Below, in pieces: positions 1 to 7,943 of a DNA stretch of 29,967 nt; the stretch's first letter is position 1; each line of letters starts with the position of its first letter. The stretch covers positions 1 to 29,967 of the forward strand of contig DATGYC010000122.1 of NCBI GenBank assembly GCA_035298385.1. The letters run 5' to 3'. The notes beneath the pieces were generated by a model. That model was not told where the DNA came from. It ran no database searches and saw only the letters and a program-made list of their open reading frames with translations. The position numbers and the translations under genes were made by a program. The stretch comes from DATGYC01 sp035298385. GTDB lineage: Bacteria; Bacillota; Sulfobacillia; Symbiobacteriales; Symbiobacteriaceae.

Positions 1-1064
1 TCGCCTTGGTGACGAATAATGTCGTCATCGGCGACGAAGAAGACCTGCTTGTGCAGGTTGCCCTGGATCACGACCTTGTTCGGGATCACTTCGACCATCA
101 GATCCTCCACCCGGGCCTGGATCTCGTGGATCTTGCGGGCCGGATGGTTCAGGTCAGCGATGTTCTCGACCAGAACCTGCTTGGAGTTGGTGGCGATCAC
201 CTGGGAGGCGTTGACCAGCGGGCCGTTCGCATCCTGGGCGACGTTCAACTGGCAGGTCCGGGTCACCTTAACGAAGAGCGAGAGGGAGATCCGCTGCCGC
301 AGTTCCCGGCTGTTCGAAAGGAACTTGTCGACCCGGAGAATCTGTGCCGTCAGGGCCACGTTGTCGCCCGGCTCGGCGCCCGGGACCTCAACGATGCCGC
401 TGAACGGAACCCGCTCCTCCTGGAAGAACTCGACGTCATCCTCGGTGATGAAGAAGACGTTCTTGACGATCGTACCCCGGAACATGATCTGGTCGTTGGA
501 GGCCTCTGCGCAGACCTCCTCCAGGAAGACCTGGATCTCGCGGATCTTCTTGGCCCGCCGGCAGAGCTCGACGATGTTCTCGACGGTGACACCCTTGGTC
601 GCCTCGCCAACGACGCACTCGGCCTTGACCAACGGACCGTTCGGGTCGAGCAACACGTTGACCTGGCACTCCTCGGTCACCCGGACCGTGAACTGGAGGA
701 TCGCCTTCTGCACGACCTCCTGGCACCACTGCAACTCGTGCGTCAGCCGAGCGATCCGGGCGTCAACGAAGGCCTCCTGGCCTGCCTGGGCGCCCGGGCA
801 GTCCACGAAGACTGAGAAGGGAACGTCCTCTGGAACATGATGTACGAGACAGTCCTCCCCCACGAAGAAGACTTGCTTGTGAAGCACGCCTGAGACCAAG
901 ACCTGCCCATCGACGACCTCGCCGGTGACGTCGACCAAGCGTGCCTGAATCTCTACGATCTTCTTCGCACGTCGGGGTAACACGAAGCGGGACTCGATGC
1001 AGGCCTCGCCCTGCGATTCGCACACGAGGCATTCCAGCTTGAGGAGCTGGGTGCATTCCGCCAT
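1..1064 (-). CDS. SPOCS-domain (DUF3794) protein with three repeats, 3' end outside the window
   Basis: The minus-strand frame is open from an ATG at 1064 to the left edge (about 354 codons) with no stop. It contains three copies of one motif about 138 residues apart: KKIVEIQARL near 34, KKIREIQVFL near 172 and RKIHEIQARV near 310. Each is followed about 25 residues later by a V(L/M/V)xxGxLHKQVFFV-type strand segment. This is the signature of the SPOCS/DUF3794 family, which includes the clostridial spore-morphogenesis protein SipL and other spore-coat proteins. The N-terminal half is unusually cysteine-rich (C4, C13, C16, C22, C72, C89, C114). There is no signal peptide, which fits a protein acting in the mother cell. 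The start is supported by a GGAAGGGGG ribosome site upstream. A spore-coat or morphogenesis role is inferred from the family. The C-terminus, possibly a LysM domain, cannot be seen. Confidence 0.85.
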   Translation of the reverse strand, partial: MAECTQLLKLECLVCESQGEACIESRFVLPRRAKKIVEIQARLVDVTGEVVDGQVLVSGVLHKQVFFVGEDCLVHHVPEDVPFSVFVDCPGAQAGQEAFVDARIARLTHELQWCQEVVQKAILQFTVRVTEECQVNVLLDPNGPLVKAECVVGEATKGVTVENIVELCRRAKKIREIQVFLEEVCAEASNDQIMFRGTIVKNVFFITEDDVEFFQEERVPFSGIVEVPGAEPGDNVALTAQILRVDKFLSNSRELRQRISLSLFVKVTRTCQLNVAQDANGPLVNASQVIATNSKQVLVENIADLNHPARKIHEIQARVEDLMVEVIPNKVVIQGNLHKQVFFVADDDIIRHQG

Positions 1065-1405
1065 GGTCGGATGTTCCCCCTTCCGATTCGCGTGGGTTCC
1101 GTGTATCGGTCCGCAAGAGATGATATGTGGCGTCCGACATTCAGAACCGGAGGTCAGGGCAAACACCCGCCTCCTATTGGTCATCCTATGAAAATAGCCT
1201 GCTTCCTGTGCCCAACTAGGCTCCATGACCCGCCTAGGGACGGGCGTCTAGGCTCTCGGCTCTATCGCCTGTGTGGCTAAACTCGCATGGTCCGCAAAGA
1301 TAGATCCGAAATGAACCTCATCCCTTTGGATGAAGACAGGAGTAATATGTAAGGTGTATCATACCTGACGAAAGTTCTATCCTTTGACTAAAAAGGAGTG
1401 TCGGA
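1065..1405. other. Intergenic region between divergent SPOCS gene and hbd-like gene
   Basis: This 341-base stretch has no convincing gene. It must hold the promoters for the divergent SPOCS gene and for the dehydrogenase/acetate kinase pair. Visible structure is limited. An 8-bp direct repeat CTAGGCTC occurs at 1216-1223 and 1248-1255, 32 bp apart (about three helical turns). An inverted pair GCCTAG (1232-1237) and CTAGGC (1248-1253) lies in the same place, which could be an operator. The segment 1300-1405 is more A/T-rich than its surroundings and leads to an AAGGAG ribosome site near 1391. I could not assign a promoter with confidence. Confidence 0.4.
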
Positions 1406-2287
1406 ATGGATATCAAGACCTTTGGCATTGTCGGCACGGGTCGTTCGGCCCGCGTCATTGCCGAACTGGCTGCGTTTAAGGGCTATGACGTCATCGTCTG
1501 GGGCGAGCAGGAGGGCGAATTCGACTCCTTCCGCAAGGCTGTGGATAGCAGCCTGCAGCAGAAGATCGACCGCTGGGCGATCACCTCAGCCGAGAAGAAG
1601 GTGACCGTCGCCCGTATCGAGTTGACGACCGACTTGACGAAGCTGGCCGATGCTGACTTCGTCATCGAGACGCTGGTGACAGACGTCGAGTATGTGAACG
1701 CCCATTTCACCCGCCTGGATGAGATCTGCAAGCCGGAGACCATCTTGGCCTCGAACACCTCCACCCTCTCCATCACGGAGTTCGGCGCCCACACGATGCG
1801 ACCGGATCGAGTGATCGGTGTTCACTTTATGCACCCGGTCACCCAGACCCAGGTCGTCGAGATCGCCCGGGGCCTAAAGACCTCGGACGCCGTCGTAGCG
1901 ACTGTCAGGCAGTTGATCGAGTCGCTGGGGCGGACCCCGGTCGAATCGTATGAGTCGATCGGCCTGATCACCTCCCGCCTACTCGTGCCGCTCGTCAACG
2001 AGGCCTGCGCCATGCTTATGGAGGGCGTCGCTGCTCCAGAAGAGATTGACAAGGCGATTCGCGTCGGTTTCTCCATGCCGGCGGGGCCGCTGGAGATGGC
2101 GGATCGGATGGGCCTCGACACCTTCGTCGTTATCTGCGAGCGGATGTGGCACGAGACGGGTGACAACCGCTACCGTCCGGCGCCGAATCTGAAGAAGCTG
2201 GCCCGGGCCGGTCTGCTCGGCGCAGAGACGGGCGAGGGCTTCTTCAGGTACGACGGAAACGGCGCCCGGATCAAGGAGGGCAAGTAG
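1406..2287 (+). CDS. 3-hydroxyacyl-CoA (3-hydroxybutyryl-CoA) dehydrogenase
   Basis: This 293-residue soluble protein is the usual length for the short, single-function Hbd/PaaH family, which interconverts 3-hydroxyacyl-CoA and 3-oxoacyl-CoA with NAD(P). The N-terminal Rossmann segment GIVGTGRSA at residues 7-15 matches the dinucleotide-binding loop, although the usual GxGxMG is altered to GTGRSA. ASNTSTLSITE and the catalytic-histidine segment VIGVHFMHPV (normally GxHFFNP) are present. The C-terminal helical domain carries GPLEMADRMGLD, as in the family. An AAGGAG site lies about 9 bases before the ATG. The stop is one base before acetate kinase, so the two are almost certainly co-transcribed. 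The family is clear. Chain-length preference and physiological direction (butyrate-type synthesis or fatty-acid oxidation) cannot be read from sequence. Confidence 0.88.
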   Translation: MDIKTFGIVGTGRSARVIAELAAFKGYDVIVWGEQEGEFDSFRKAVDSSLQQKIDRWAITSAEKKVTVARIELTTDLTKLADADFVIETLVTDVEYVNAHFTRLDEICKPETILASNTSTLSITEFGAHTMRPDRVIGVHFMHPVTQTQVVEIARGLKTSDAVVATVRQLIESLGRTPVESYESIGLITSRLLVPLVNEACAMLMEGVAAPEEIDKAIRVGFSMPAGPLEMADRMGLDTFVVICERMWHETGDNRYRPAPNLKKLARAGLLGAETGEGFFRYDGNGARIKEGK

Positions 2288-2288
2288 C

Positions 2289-3488
2289 GTGAAGGTCCTC
2301 GTTCTGAACTGCGGCTCCTCATCGGCAAAGTACCAGTTCCTCGACATGCGCACCGAACAGGTCCTGGCGATCGGCAAGGTCGAGCGCATCGGCATGGAGG
2401 ACGCCATCTTCGAATACAAGGGCTCGGGCGAGAAGCTGAAGGAGGTCAAGTCGATCCTTGACCACACGGCGGCGATCCGCTCGATCATGAACTGCCTGAC
2501 CGATGCGCAGATCGGCGTGATCAAGGAGATCAGCGAGATCGGCGCTGTTGGTCATCGTGTCGTACACGGCGGCGAGGAGTTTGCCGCTTCGGTCCTGATC
2601 ACCGACGAGGTGAAGCGGACGATTCGGCAGCTCTACGATATCGCCCCGCTGCACAACCCGCCGAACCTGACGGGCATTATCGCAGCCGAGTCGGCGATGC
2701 CGGGCATTCCGCAGGTGGCGGTCTTCGACACCGCCTTCCACCAGACGATGCCGCGGACCTCCTTCCTCTACGCCCTGCCCTACAAGATGTACAAGAAGCA
2801 CAAGGTGCGCCGCTACGGCTTCCACGGGACCTCGCACAAGTACGTCGCCCAGGTGATGGTCGATCTGCTGGGCAAGCCGGCAGCGGAGACGAAGATCATC
2901 ACCTGCCATCTGGGCAACGGCTCCTCGCTCTGCGCGATCAAGGGCGGTGAGTCGTTCGATACCTCCATGGGCTTCACCCCGCTGGAGGGCATGATCATGG
3001 GCACCCGCTCGGGCGATGTCGACCCGGGCGCCCTCTCCTTCATCGCACAGCGGGAAGAGATCGGGCTCTCAGAGCTCAACTCGATGCTGAACAAGCACTC
3101 GGGCCTCTGGGGTATCTCCGGCATCTCCTCCGACATGCGTGAGATTGAGGACGAGATGGTCGCCGGTGACCAGCGGGCCAAGGAGACCTTTGAGATGCTC
3201 GAGTACCGCCTGCGCAAGTATATCGGGTCCTATGTCGCCGCCCTAAACGGGGTCGATGCGATCGTCTTCACGGGCGGCATTGGTGAGAACTCGAATCTGC
3301 TCCGGGCGGCTGTGCTGAAGAATCTCGCCTACCTCGGCATCAAGCTGGATGAGGAGGCGAACGGCAAGCGGGGGAAGAACACCCGGATCTCGACGGATGA
3401 CTCCGCGGTTCAGGTCTGGGTCATCCCGACGAACGAGGAGCTGATGATCGCCCGCGATGCGGTTGCGATCGTGGGCGCCGGTCAGTAG
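2289..3488 (+). CDS. ackA: Acetate kinase
   Basis: Acetate kinase makes ATP and acetate from acetyl phosphate and ADP in the cytoplasm. The 399-residue length is that of the family. The N-terminal phosphate-binding motif VLNCGSSSAKYQ (residues 4-15) is canonical. So are VGHRVVHGGE, the FDTAFHQTMP segment, RRYGFHGTSHKYV, the adenosine-binding HLGNGSSLCAI, TRSGDVDPG, FTGGIGENS and the C-terminal PTNEELMIARDA. Translation starts at a GTG with AAGGAGG about 10 bases upstream, inside the end of the dehydrogenase gene. A butyrate kinase is less likely, because the sequence follows AckA motifs and length throughout. No pta is next to it. Pairing with a 3-hydroxyacyl-CoA dehydrogenase suggests a fermentative acyl-CoA pathway. 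Confidence 0.96.
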   Translation: MKVLVLNCGSSSAKYQFLDMRTEQVLAIGKVERIGMEDAIFEYKGSGEKLKEVKSILDHTAAIRSIMNCLTDAQIGVIKEISEIGAVGHRVVHGGEEFAASVLITDEVKRTIRQLYDIAPLHNPPNLTGIIAAESAMPGIPQVAVFDTAFHQTMPRTSFLYALPYKMYKKHKVRRYGFHGTSHKYVAQVMVDLLGKPAAETKIITCHLGNGSSLCAIKGGESFDTSMGFTPLEGMIMGTRSGDVDPGALSFIAQREEIGLSELNSMLNKHSGLWGISGISSDMREIEDEMVAGDQRAKETFEMLEYRLRKYIGSYVAALNGVDAIVFTGGIGENSNLLRAAVLKNLAYLGIKLDEEANGKRGKNTRISTDDSAVQVWVIPTNEELMIARDAVAIVGAGQ

Positions 3489-3511
3489 CCTCTGCGGCTA
3501 CCCATCATATA

Positions 3512-3528
3512 ACCGGGCGCCCCGCCCG
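3512..3528 (+). repeat. Short perfect hairpin after ackA
   Basis: CCGGGCG, then CCC, then CGCCCGG forms a 7-bp G/C stem just upstream of the stronger ackA terminator. It has no U tract, so it is probably an mRNA 3'-end stabiliser or part of a compound terminator. Confidence 0.5.
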
Positions 3529-3544
3529 GTGACGGATCTTATAC

Positions 3545-3586
3545 GGACCCCCTTCTGCTACTTCTGGCGGAAGGGGGTCCTCCTTT
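3545..3586 (+). terminator. Rho-independent terminator of the hbd-ackA unit
   Basis: GGACCCCCTTCTGC pairs with GCGGAAGGGGGTCC (14 pairs including one T-G), with an 8-base loop, followed by TCCTTTT. It separates the acetate kinase unit from the PRD-regulator operon. Confidence 0.85.
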
Positions 3587-3597
3587 TGGGGGAGATT

Positions 3598-3683
3598 GAA
3601 TGGTGCAACCCTGATGCGGATGGGGCGCCAAGGGGCGACGTGACTGGATCTCCTACAAATGACCGATCAAGCTTGCACCATTC
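3598..3683. repeat. 11-bp inverted repeat upstream of the PRD regulator gene
   Basis: GAATGGTGCAA at 3598-3608 is exactly reversed and complemented as TTGCACCATTC at 3673-3683, with 64 bases between. It sits 64 bases upstream of the regulator start. It could be a pair of operator half-sites bound with DNA looping, or the base of a long leader stem. Placement makes autoregulation or operon control plausible. Nothing in the sequence proves it. Confidence 0.45.
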
Positions 3684-3746
3684 TCCTCTACAGGGATGAA
3701 CCCGCGCTCCTACCACGGTACGTGTTAGCATGGTCCCAGAAGGCAA

Positions 3747-5720
3747 ATGAAGCGACTTCGCCATCAAGTGATTGCAGGTGATAGCCGTTTGCTGATTCAA
3801 CTGAACGCCAAGCAACGAGCGATCTGCCAGACCCTGCTTGACCGCTCCGGGCCGATCCCGGCCAAGGATCTAGCGGCCCGACACGGCATCAGCCTTCGCT
3901 CAGTCCGTTACCACCTGGAGACGATCCGGACCGCGCTGAAGGGGACAGGCCTCCACGTCGAGGCGAAGCCCCACCAAGGCATCTGGATCGAAGGACCACC
4001 GGACCGCCGTCAGGCTGTCGCCCGCCTCCTCACCGAGAGCGACGAAGCGGTCATCCTCGAACCGACCGAGCGAGTCGATCAGATCTTGCACCATTTGCTC
4101 AGTCGGGAGAGCGGGACCAGCATCGACGACCTTGCAGAGGCGATGCGCTGCAGCAAGTCGACGATCACCCGGGACCTAACGCTGGTTGAGCAACGCCTGC
4201 AGGGATTCAGCCTGCAGCTTAGCCGGGCACGGGGACTGCTGGTCGTGACGGGCGACGAACGCGACCGGCGGGAGGCGATGGTGCACGATCTGGTCCAGCA
4301 ACTGGAGCAGGAGCGCCTCCTCACTCGGCATCAACCCGGCCTGCCGGGCGCCGAGCCCGAGACAACTGGCCCCGCCCCGTACCAGTTCCTCGCCGACCTG
4401 ATAAGGCGAAGCGAGGAGCGACTCGGACGGACCTTCACCGATGAGTCCTTCATCTCCCTGGTCGTCCATCTGGCCGTCGCCCTACAGCGGCTAAAGGATG
4501 GGCGCTCGATGGTCGTTCCGCCCCGCCGCCTGGCGGAGCTGAAACAGGCCCCGGAATGGCCGACGGCGGTGGTGATGGCGGCGCAGATTGAGGCGGCGAC
4601 GGGGGTCAAGTTCCCGGCCCCAGAGATCGCCTACCTCGTGCTGCACCTCTCCAGCGGACGGGCCCAGCCCCTAGCGGCCAACCCGGCGCCACCGGAGTCG
4701 CTCGCCCCCGACCCGAAGGTCGTCTCCCTGGTCGAACGCTTCCTGCACCTAGCCAGCGAGCGGCTCGGGGTCGCCCTGACCGATGACGACGTCCTCCGGG
4801 ATGGCTTGACTTGGCACCTCTCCGGCCTCCTCAAGCGGATGCGCTTCAAGGTCCGGGTCACCAATCCGATGATGAGCGAGATCCGCCAGCAGATGGGCCG
4901 AGTCTTCGGCTCCACGCAAGAGATCGTCCAGCTCCTCAAAGACGATCTGGGCGATCTCTTGGATGATGAGGTCGGCTTCCTGACCATTCATCTGGCGGCC
5001 GCCCTGGAGCGGAAGGGCGAGCCCCCCGGTAAGCGGGTTCTAGTGGTCTGCTCGACCGGACTCGGCTCCGCCCAACTCCTAGCCGCCCGGTTGATGCGCC
5101 TCTTTCCGAACCTGCATGTGGTCGGCGTCGTCTCCGCCCTGGAGTCGACGGACTGGGAGGGCCGGGTCGATCTGGTGATCAGCACCGTCCCCCTCCCCAC
5201 CCTGCCGATCCCGAACGTACGGGTCTCGCCGATCCTGACCGCCGAGGAGGCGGAACGGGTCGGGCGGGCAATGCGTGGCGGATCGGGCGCCCAAACCGCC
5301 GATGCGGATATCGCCTTCCCTAGCCTGGACCAACTCCACATCCTGATCGCAGCCCATGCTCAGATCCTGGACGAGGAGGGCCTCCGGAAGGACCTCTATC
5401 GCTACGTGGTCCACGAGCGCCCCCCGCTCGAGCTGATCGAGCCGATCCTTCGGGAGGTCGGGCTGCTGGGGATCACCCTGGACGCCCGGACCCAGCAAGG
5501 ACTGGCGATCCACCTGCAGATGGCCCTGCCCCGGTTCCGGGCCGGCCAGCTGGTGACCGAGCCGGAGCTGGACCGGATGAAGCAGGCCCACCGCTCGCTC
5601 TTCCAAGCGGTCTGGCGAGCACTCCAGCTAATCGATCGCTGGCATGGCGTGACGATCCCCGAGGTCGAGGTCGTCCCCATCCTGCGCTATATCCTACAAG
5701 CCACTCGAGGAGATGACTAA
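3747..5720 (+). CDS. PTS-regulation-domain (PRD) transcriptional regulator, LicR/MtlR-like
   Basis: This 657-residue cytoplasmic regulator has the modular layout of the MtlR/LicR group. An N-terminal winged HTH (about 20-80) is followed by a second HTH (about 108-168, with CSKSTITRDL). PRD1 has candidate phospho-histidines H241 and H300, and PRD2 has H357 and H415. An EIIB-Gat-like domain has its P-loop cysteine at C435 (VVCSTGLGSAQLLAARL). The C-terminus, about 525-657, looks like a third PRD (LAIHLQMAL, H589) whose second site lacks histidine (EVEVVPILRYI). There is no RNA-binding CAT domain and no sigma-54 AAA module, so it is probably a sigma-A-dependent DNA-binding activator controlled by HPr and EIIB phosphorylation. 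It is the first gene of the cluster and ends four bases before the amidohydrolase. The third-PRD assignment is less sure than the rest. Confidence 0.88.
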   Translation: MKRLRHQVIAGDSRLLIQLNAKQRAICQTLLDRSGPIPAKDLAARHGISLRSVRYHLETIRTALKGTGLHVEAKPHQGIWIEGPPDRRQAVARLLTESDEAVILEPTERVDQILHHLLSRESGTSIDDLAEAMRCSKSTITRDLTLVEQRLQGFSLQLSRARGLLVVTGDERDRREAMVHDLVQQLEQERLLTRHQPGLPGAEPETTGPAPYQFLADLIRRSEERLGRTFTDESFISLVVHLAVALQRLKDGRSMVVPPRRLAELKQAPEWPTAVVMAAQIEAATGVKFPAPEIAYLVLHLSSGRAQPLAANPAPPESLAPDPKVVSLVERFLHLASERLGVALTDDDVLRDGLTWHLSGLLKRMRFKVRVTNPMMSEIRQQMGRVFGSTQEIVQLLKDDLGDLLDDEVGFLTIHLAAALERKGEPPGKRVLVVCSTGLGSAQLLAARLMRLFPNLHVVGVVSALESTDWEGRVDLVISTVPLPTLPIPNVRVSPILTAEEAERVGRAMRGGSGAQTADADIAFPSLDQLHILIAAHAQILDEEGLRKDLYRYVVHERPPLELIEPILREVGLLGITLDARTQQGLAIHLQMALPRFRAGQLVTEPELDRMKQAHRSLFQAVWRALQLIDRWHGVTIPEVEVVPILRYILQATRGDD

Positions 5721-5724
5721 ATAA

Positions 5725-6843
5725 ATGCGTCTCGCTATTACTGGCGGTCGGGTGATCGACCCGGCCGTCAACTTCGACGGCATCGCCACCCTGCTGGTGG
5801 CGAACGGCAAGATCGCCGACCTTCTTCCAGAGGGCGCCCCCTTCCAGGCCGACGAGGTGATCGACGCCAAGGGCCTGCTGGTCCTGCCCGGTCTGATCGA
5901 TCTCCACGTCCACTGCTTTGAGGGCGAGACCAGCCTCGGCCTCCGGCCCGACCAGATCGGCGTCGAGCAGGGGATCACGACGATCGTCGACGCCGGCAGC
6001 GCTGGCTCGGCGAACTTCCACCTCTTCCTGCAGCAGGCTCGGGCGGCGAAGACCCGGGTCCTCGGCTTCCTGAACATCGCCAAGGACGGCCTGGCCAAGG
6101 GGCGTGGTGAGCTGGCCGACCTGGCCAACCTCGACCCGGAGGCGACGATCGCCACCCTGAAGGCGCACGCTGACGTCCTGGTCGGCATCAAGGCTCGTGC
6201 CTCTGCCTCTGTCGTCAAGACCCTTGGCATCACCCCGATCAAGATCGCCAAGGAGACGGCGAAGCGGGCCGGAGTACCCATGATGGTCCACATCGGCAAC
6301 GCTCCGCCCGCCCTGCCGGAGGTCCTGGAGCTGCTGGAGGAGGGCGACATCGTCACCCACGCCTGGCACGGGAAGCCGGGCGGCATCTTCGATGAGAACG
6401 GCCTGATCCCGGCGGCCGAGGCGGCGCTGAAGCGTGGCGTCATCTTCGACGTTGGCCACGGCCAGTCCAGCTTCAGCTTCGGGACGGCCCGCCGCTACCT
6501 CGCCGAGGGGCGGCAGATCGACACGATCAGCTCCGACCTCTGGAAGGGGAACGAGACCGGCCCGGTCTTCAGCCAGCTCTTCACGATGTCCAAGCTCCTC
6601 CACATCGGCATGCCGTTGCCCGAGGTCGTCGCTGCCGCCTCCTGGCGGGCTGCGAAGGCGATCCGGCGGGAGTCCGAGATCGGCGCCCTGACGGTGGGCC
6701 GTGAGGCCGACATCAGCATCGTCCGACTGACGCAGGGCACCTTCCCGATGGTCGACTCGGAGGGCGTTCCGGAGGCCGGCACGCAGGCCTTTGAGCCGGT
6801 CTACACCCTCCGCCGCGGCGAGATTGTCCAGAAGGAGCGATAA
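5725..6843 (+). CDS. Amidohydrolase/deacetylase of the EF_0837/AHA_3915 type
   Basis: This is a 372-residue dihydroorotase-like metal-dependent hydrolase. Metal ligands are visible in order: H61 and H63 in GLIDLHVHCFEG, probable carboxylated K156 in VGIKARAS, H189 in MMVHIGNAP, H212 (H215 close by) in THAWHG, and a late Asp in ISSDLW (D271). The C-terminal ALTVGREADISIV strand is typical of the superfamily. From recall, this protein and its downstream neighbours match a conserved set first grouped from Enterococcus and Aeromonas genomes. The reaction is not established. Removal of an acyl or carbamoyl group, or opening of a lactam, before the DgaE/DgaF steps is the simplest reading. The ATG has a GAGGAG site inside the end of the regulator gene. 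The next gene starts four bases after the stop, so they are co-transcribed. Confidence 0.85.
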   Translation: MRLAITGGRVIDPAVNFDGIATLLVANGKIADLLPEGAPFQADEVIDAKGLLVLPGLIDLHVHCFEGETSLGLRPDQIGVEQGITTIVDAGSAGSANFHLFLQQARAAKTRVLGFLNIAKDGLAKGRGELADLANLDPEATIATLKAHADVLVGIKARASASVVKTLGITPIKIAKETAKRAGVPMMVHIGNAPPALPEVLELLEEGDIVTHAWHGKPGGIFDENGLIPAAEAALKRGVIFDVGHGQSSFSFGTARRYLAEGRQIDTISSDLWKGNETGPVFSQLFTMSKLLHIGMPLPEVVAAASWRAAKAIRRESEIGALTVGREADISIVRLTQGTFPMVDSEGVPEAGTQAFEPVYTLRRGEIVQKER

Positions 6844-6846
6844 GCC

Positions 6847-7212
6847 TTGAACCCGATTGCTGAGATTACCGAGCGCCTCTCCCTCAACACGCAGGAGCGT
6901 GGGGCTATCGTAGCGCTTCTACAGGCCGCTGAGTCCCTCGCTACCAAGGCTGGTTTTGGTCTGGACGACGACGCCCGGTTGGGCCTGGGCGCCCACCTGG
7001 GCCACCTCCTCCGCCGCCTAGCGAGCGGTGAGCGGGTAGAGGGCGTAGACGCCTCCATGTTCGAGGAGGTCCCCGCCCAACTCCGCGCCATGGCCAGCGA
7101 ACTGCTTGCCCCCTGCTTTGCGCAGGTTGACCTGCCCGTAGACCCGGTCGAGATCGGCCTGGTGGCGCTGCACTTCGGCGCTGCCCAGGAGCGCACCGCA
7201 CTTTCTGCATAA
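6847..7212 (+). CDS. Small stand-alone PRD-domain protein
   Basis: This 121-residue soluble protein starts at TTG, with AAGGAG in the end of the preceding gene. It resembles one PTS-regulation domain with no DNA- or RNA-binding part. A conserved-histidine site lies in RLGLGAHLGHLLRRL (H50/H53) and a second in VEIGLVALHFGAAQ (H109). Such solitary PRDs are a recurrent member of this gene set (from recall, the EF_0829/AHA_3910 type). It may be a phosphorylatable partner that tells the membrane proteins or the regulator about PTS state. It is not obviously an EIIA. The gene ends 13 bases before the SFCGS gene, whose ribosome site fills that gap. Confidence 0.75.
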   Translation: MNPIAEITERLSLNTQERGAIVALLQAAESLATKAGFGLDDDARLGLGAHLGHLLRRLASGERVEGVDASMFEEVPAQLRAMASELLAPCFAQVDLPVDPVEIGLVALHFGAAQERTALSA

Positions 7213-7225
7213 GGAGAGATCATTC

Positions 7226-7597
7226 ATGAGCGAGATCAAGGTAGTCATCGGTGATCGGCTGGGCAAGGGCCAGAAGATCGCCAAGGGCGTCGAGGCCGCT
7301 GGCGGCGTCGCCGTCGTCATCCCCGGCATGGCGGCTGACATGAAGCTTGGTGACGTGATGAACAAGGAGCAGGCACAGATCGGCCTCTCGTTCTGTGGCT
7401 CCGGCGGCGCTGGCGCCATCACGGCCTCGACCAAGTACGGCTACAAGTCGGCTGACCACCTGCGCTCCATTGACGCTGGTGTGACCGCCCTCCGGAACGG
7501 CGCCCGGGTCCTGGGCTTCGGCTTCATGGACGTCGAGGAGTTGGGCCGCCGTCTGGTGGAGGAGTACAAGAAGCTGCAGAGCGAGGGGAAGGCCTAA
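7226..7597 (+). CDS. Glycine-rich SFCGS-family protein
   Basis: This 123-residue soluble protein is named for its central motif SFCGSGGAGAITASTKYGYK (residues 55-74), which contains the only cysteine, C57. The family is conserved but has no known function (from recall, EF_0830/AHA_3911 type). The N-terminal strand-helix pattern (KVVIGDRLGKGQKIAKG) and a central Cys-Gly-Ser-Gly turn are what one would expect of a small alpha/beta phosphocarrier or nucleotide-binding protein. A PTS EIIB-like role with C57 as phosphoryl acceptor is therefore a testable idea, not a result. A strong AAGGAGAG site precedes the ATG. The stop overlaps the ATG of the next gene (TAATG), so the two products are probably made together. 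Confidence 0.85.
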   Translation: MSEIKVVIGDRLGKGQKIAKGVEAAGGVAVVIPGMAADMKLGDVMNKEQAQIGLSFCGSGGAGAITASTKYGYKSADHLRSIDAGVTALRNGARVLGFGFMDVEELGRRLVEEYKKLQSEGKA

Positions 7598-7890
7598 TGT
7601 CTACGACCAGCCGCTTTGTCCAGGAGGTGAGAACCCTCACCCTGACCGGCTCCGGCGAAACTCGGGAGGCCGCTCTGAACGAGATCCTGACCAAGATGCG
7701 CCAGCAGATCATGAAGGAGGTCGGCGGACCCGTCCTCTTCATGGCGCCCGTCGGCCTGGAGATCGAGCAGGAGAGCGCCAAGCACGAGACCGAGAAGTTC
7801 CTTGGGCTCCTCTGGCCCCGGACCCGGACTCGCTTCAACTTGGACGCCCGCATTCAAGTCGAGGTCCGTTGGCTCCAGTTCATCGAGTAG
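7597..7890 (+). CDS. DUF4312 family protein
   Basis: This 97-residue soluble protein has no cysteine, signal peptide or membrane segment. From recall it belongs to the DUF4312 family (EF_0831/AHA_3912), found only beside the SFCGS, DUF4310 and DUF4311 genes. It starts with a beta-rich piece (EVRTLTLTGSG), then an amphipathic helix (REAALNEILTKMRQQI), then further strands ending VEVRWLQFIE. That is a small ferredoxin-like or swapped-hairpin layout. Its start overlaps the SFCGS stop. Function is unknown. Constant linkage to two integral membrane proteins suggests a cytoplasmic subunit of a transporter. Confidence 0.82.
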   Translation: MSTTSRFVQEVRTLTLTGSGETREAALNEILTKMRQQIMKEVGGPVLFMAPVGLEIEQESAKHETEKFLGLLWPRTRTRFNLDARIQVEVRWLQFIE

Positions 7891-7943
7891 ACTCCGGTCT
7901 CATCCCCCTATAGCTATAGTTCACATGAGGGAGGACACATATT

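Noticed and set aside
6..840. Two long plus-strand open frames (269 and 273 codons) at the left edge
   Set aside because: They are antisense to the SPOCS gene, which has clear domain repeats; their translations are low-complexity (Asp/Leu/Val-rich) and have no family signal.
763..1140. Minus-strand 125-codon frame
   Set aside because: It overlaps the SPOCS start in another frame and gives an Arg/Gly/Ser-rich translation without domain or ribosome-site support.
5473..6603. Minus-strand 376-codon frame across the regulator-amidohydrolase junction
   Set aside because: It is antisense to two well-supported genes; the Asp/Val/Leu-rich product is typical of the complement of high-G+C coding DNA.
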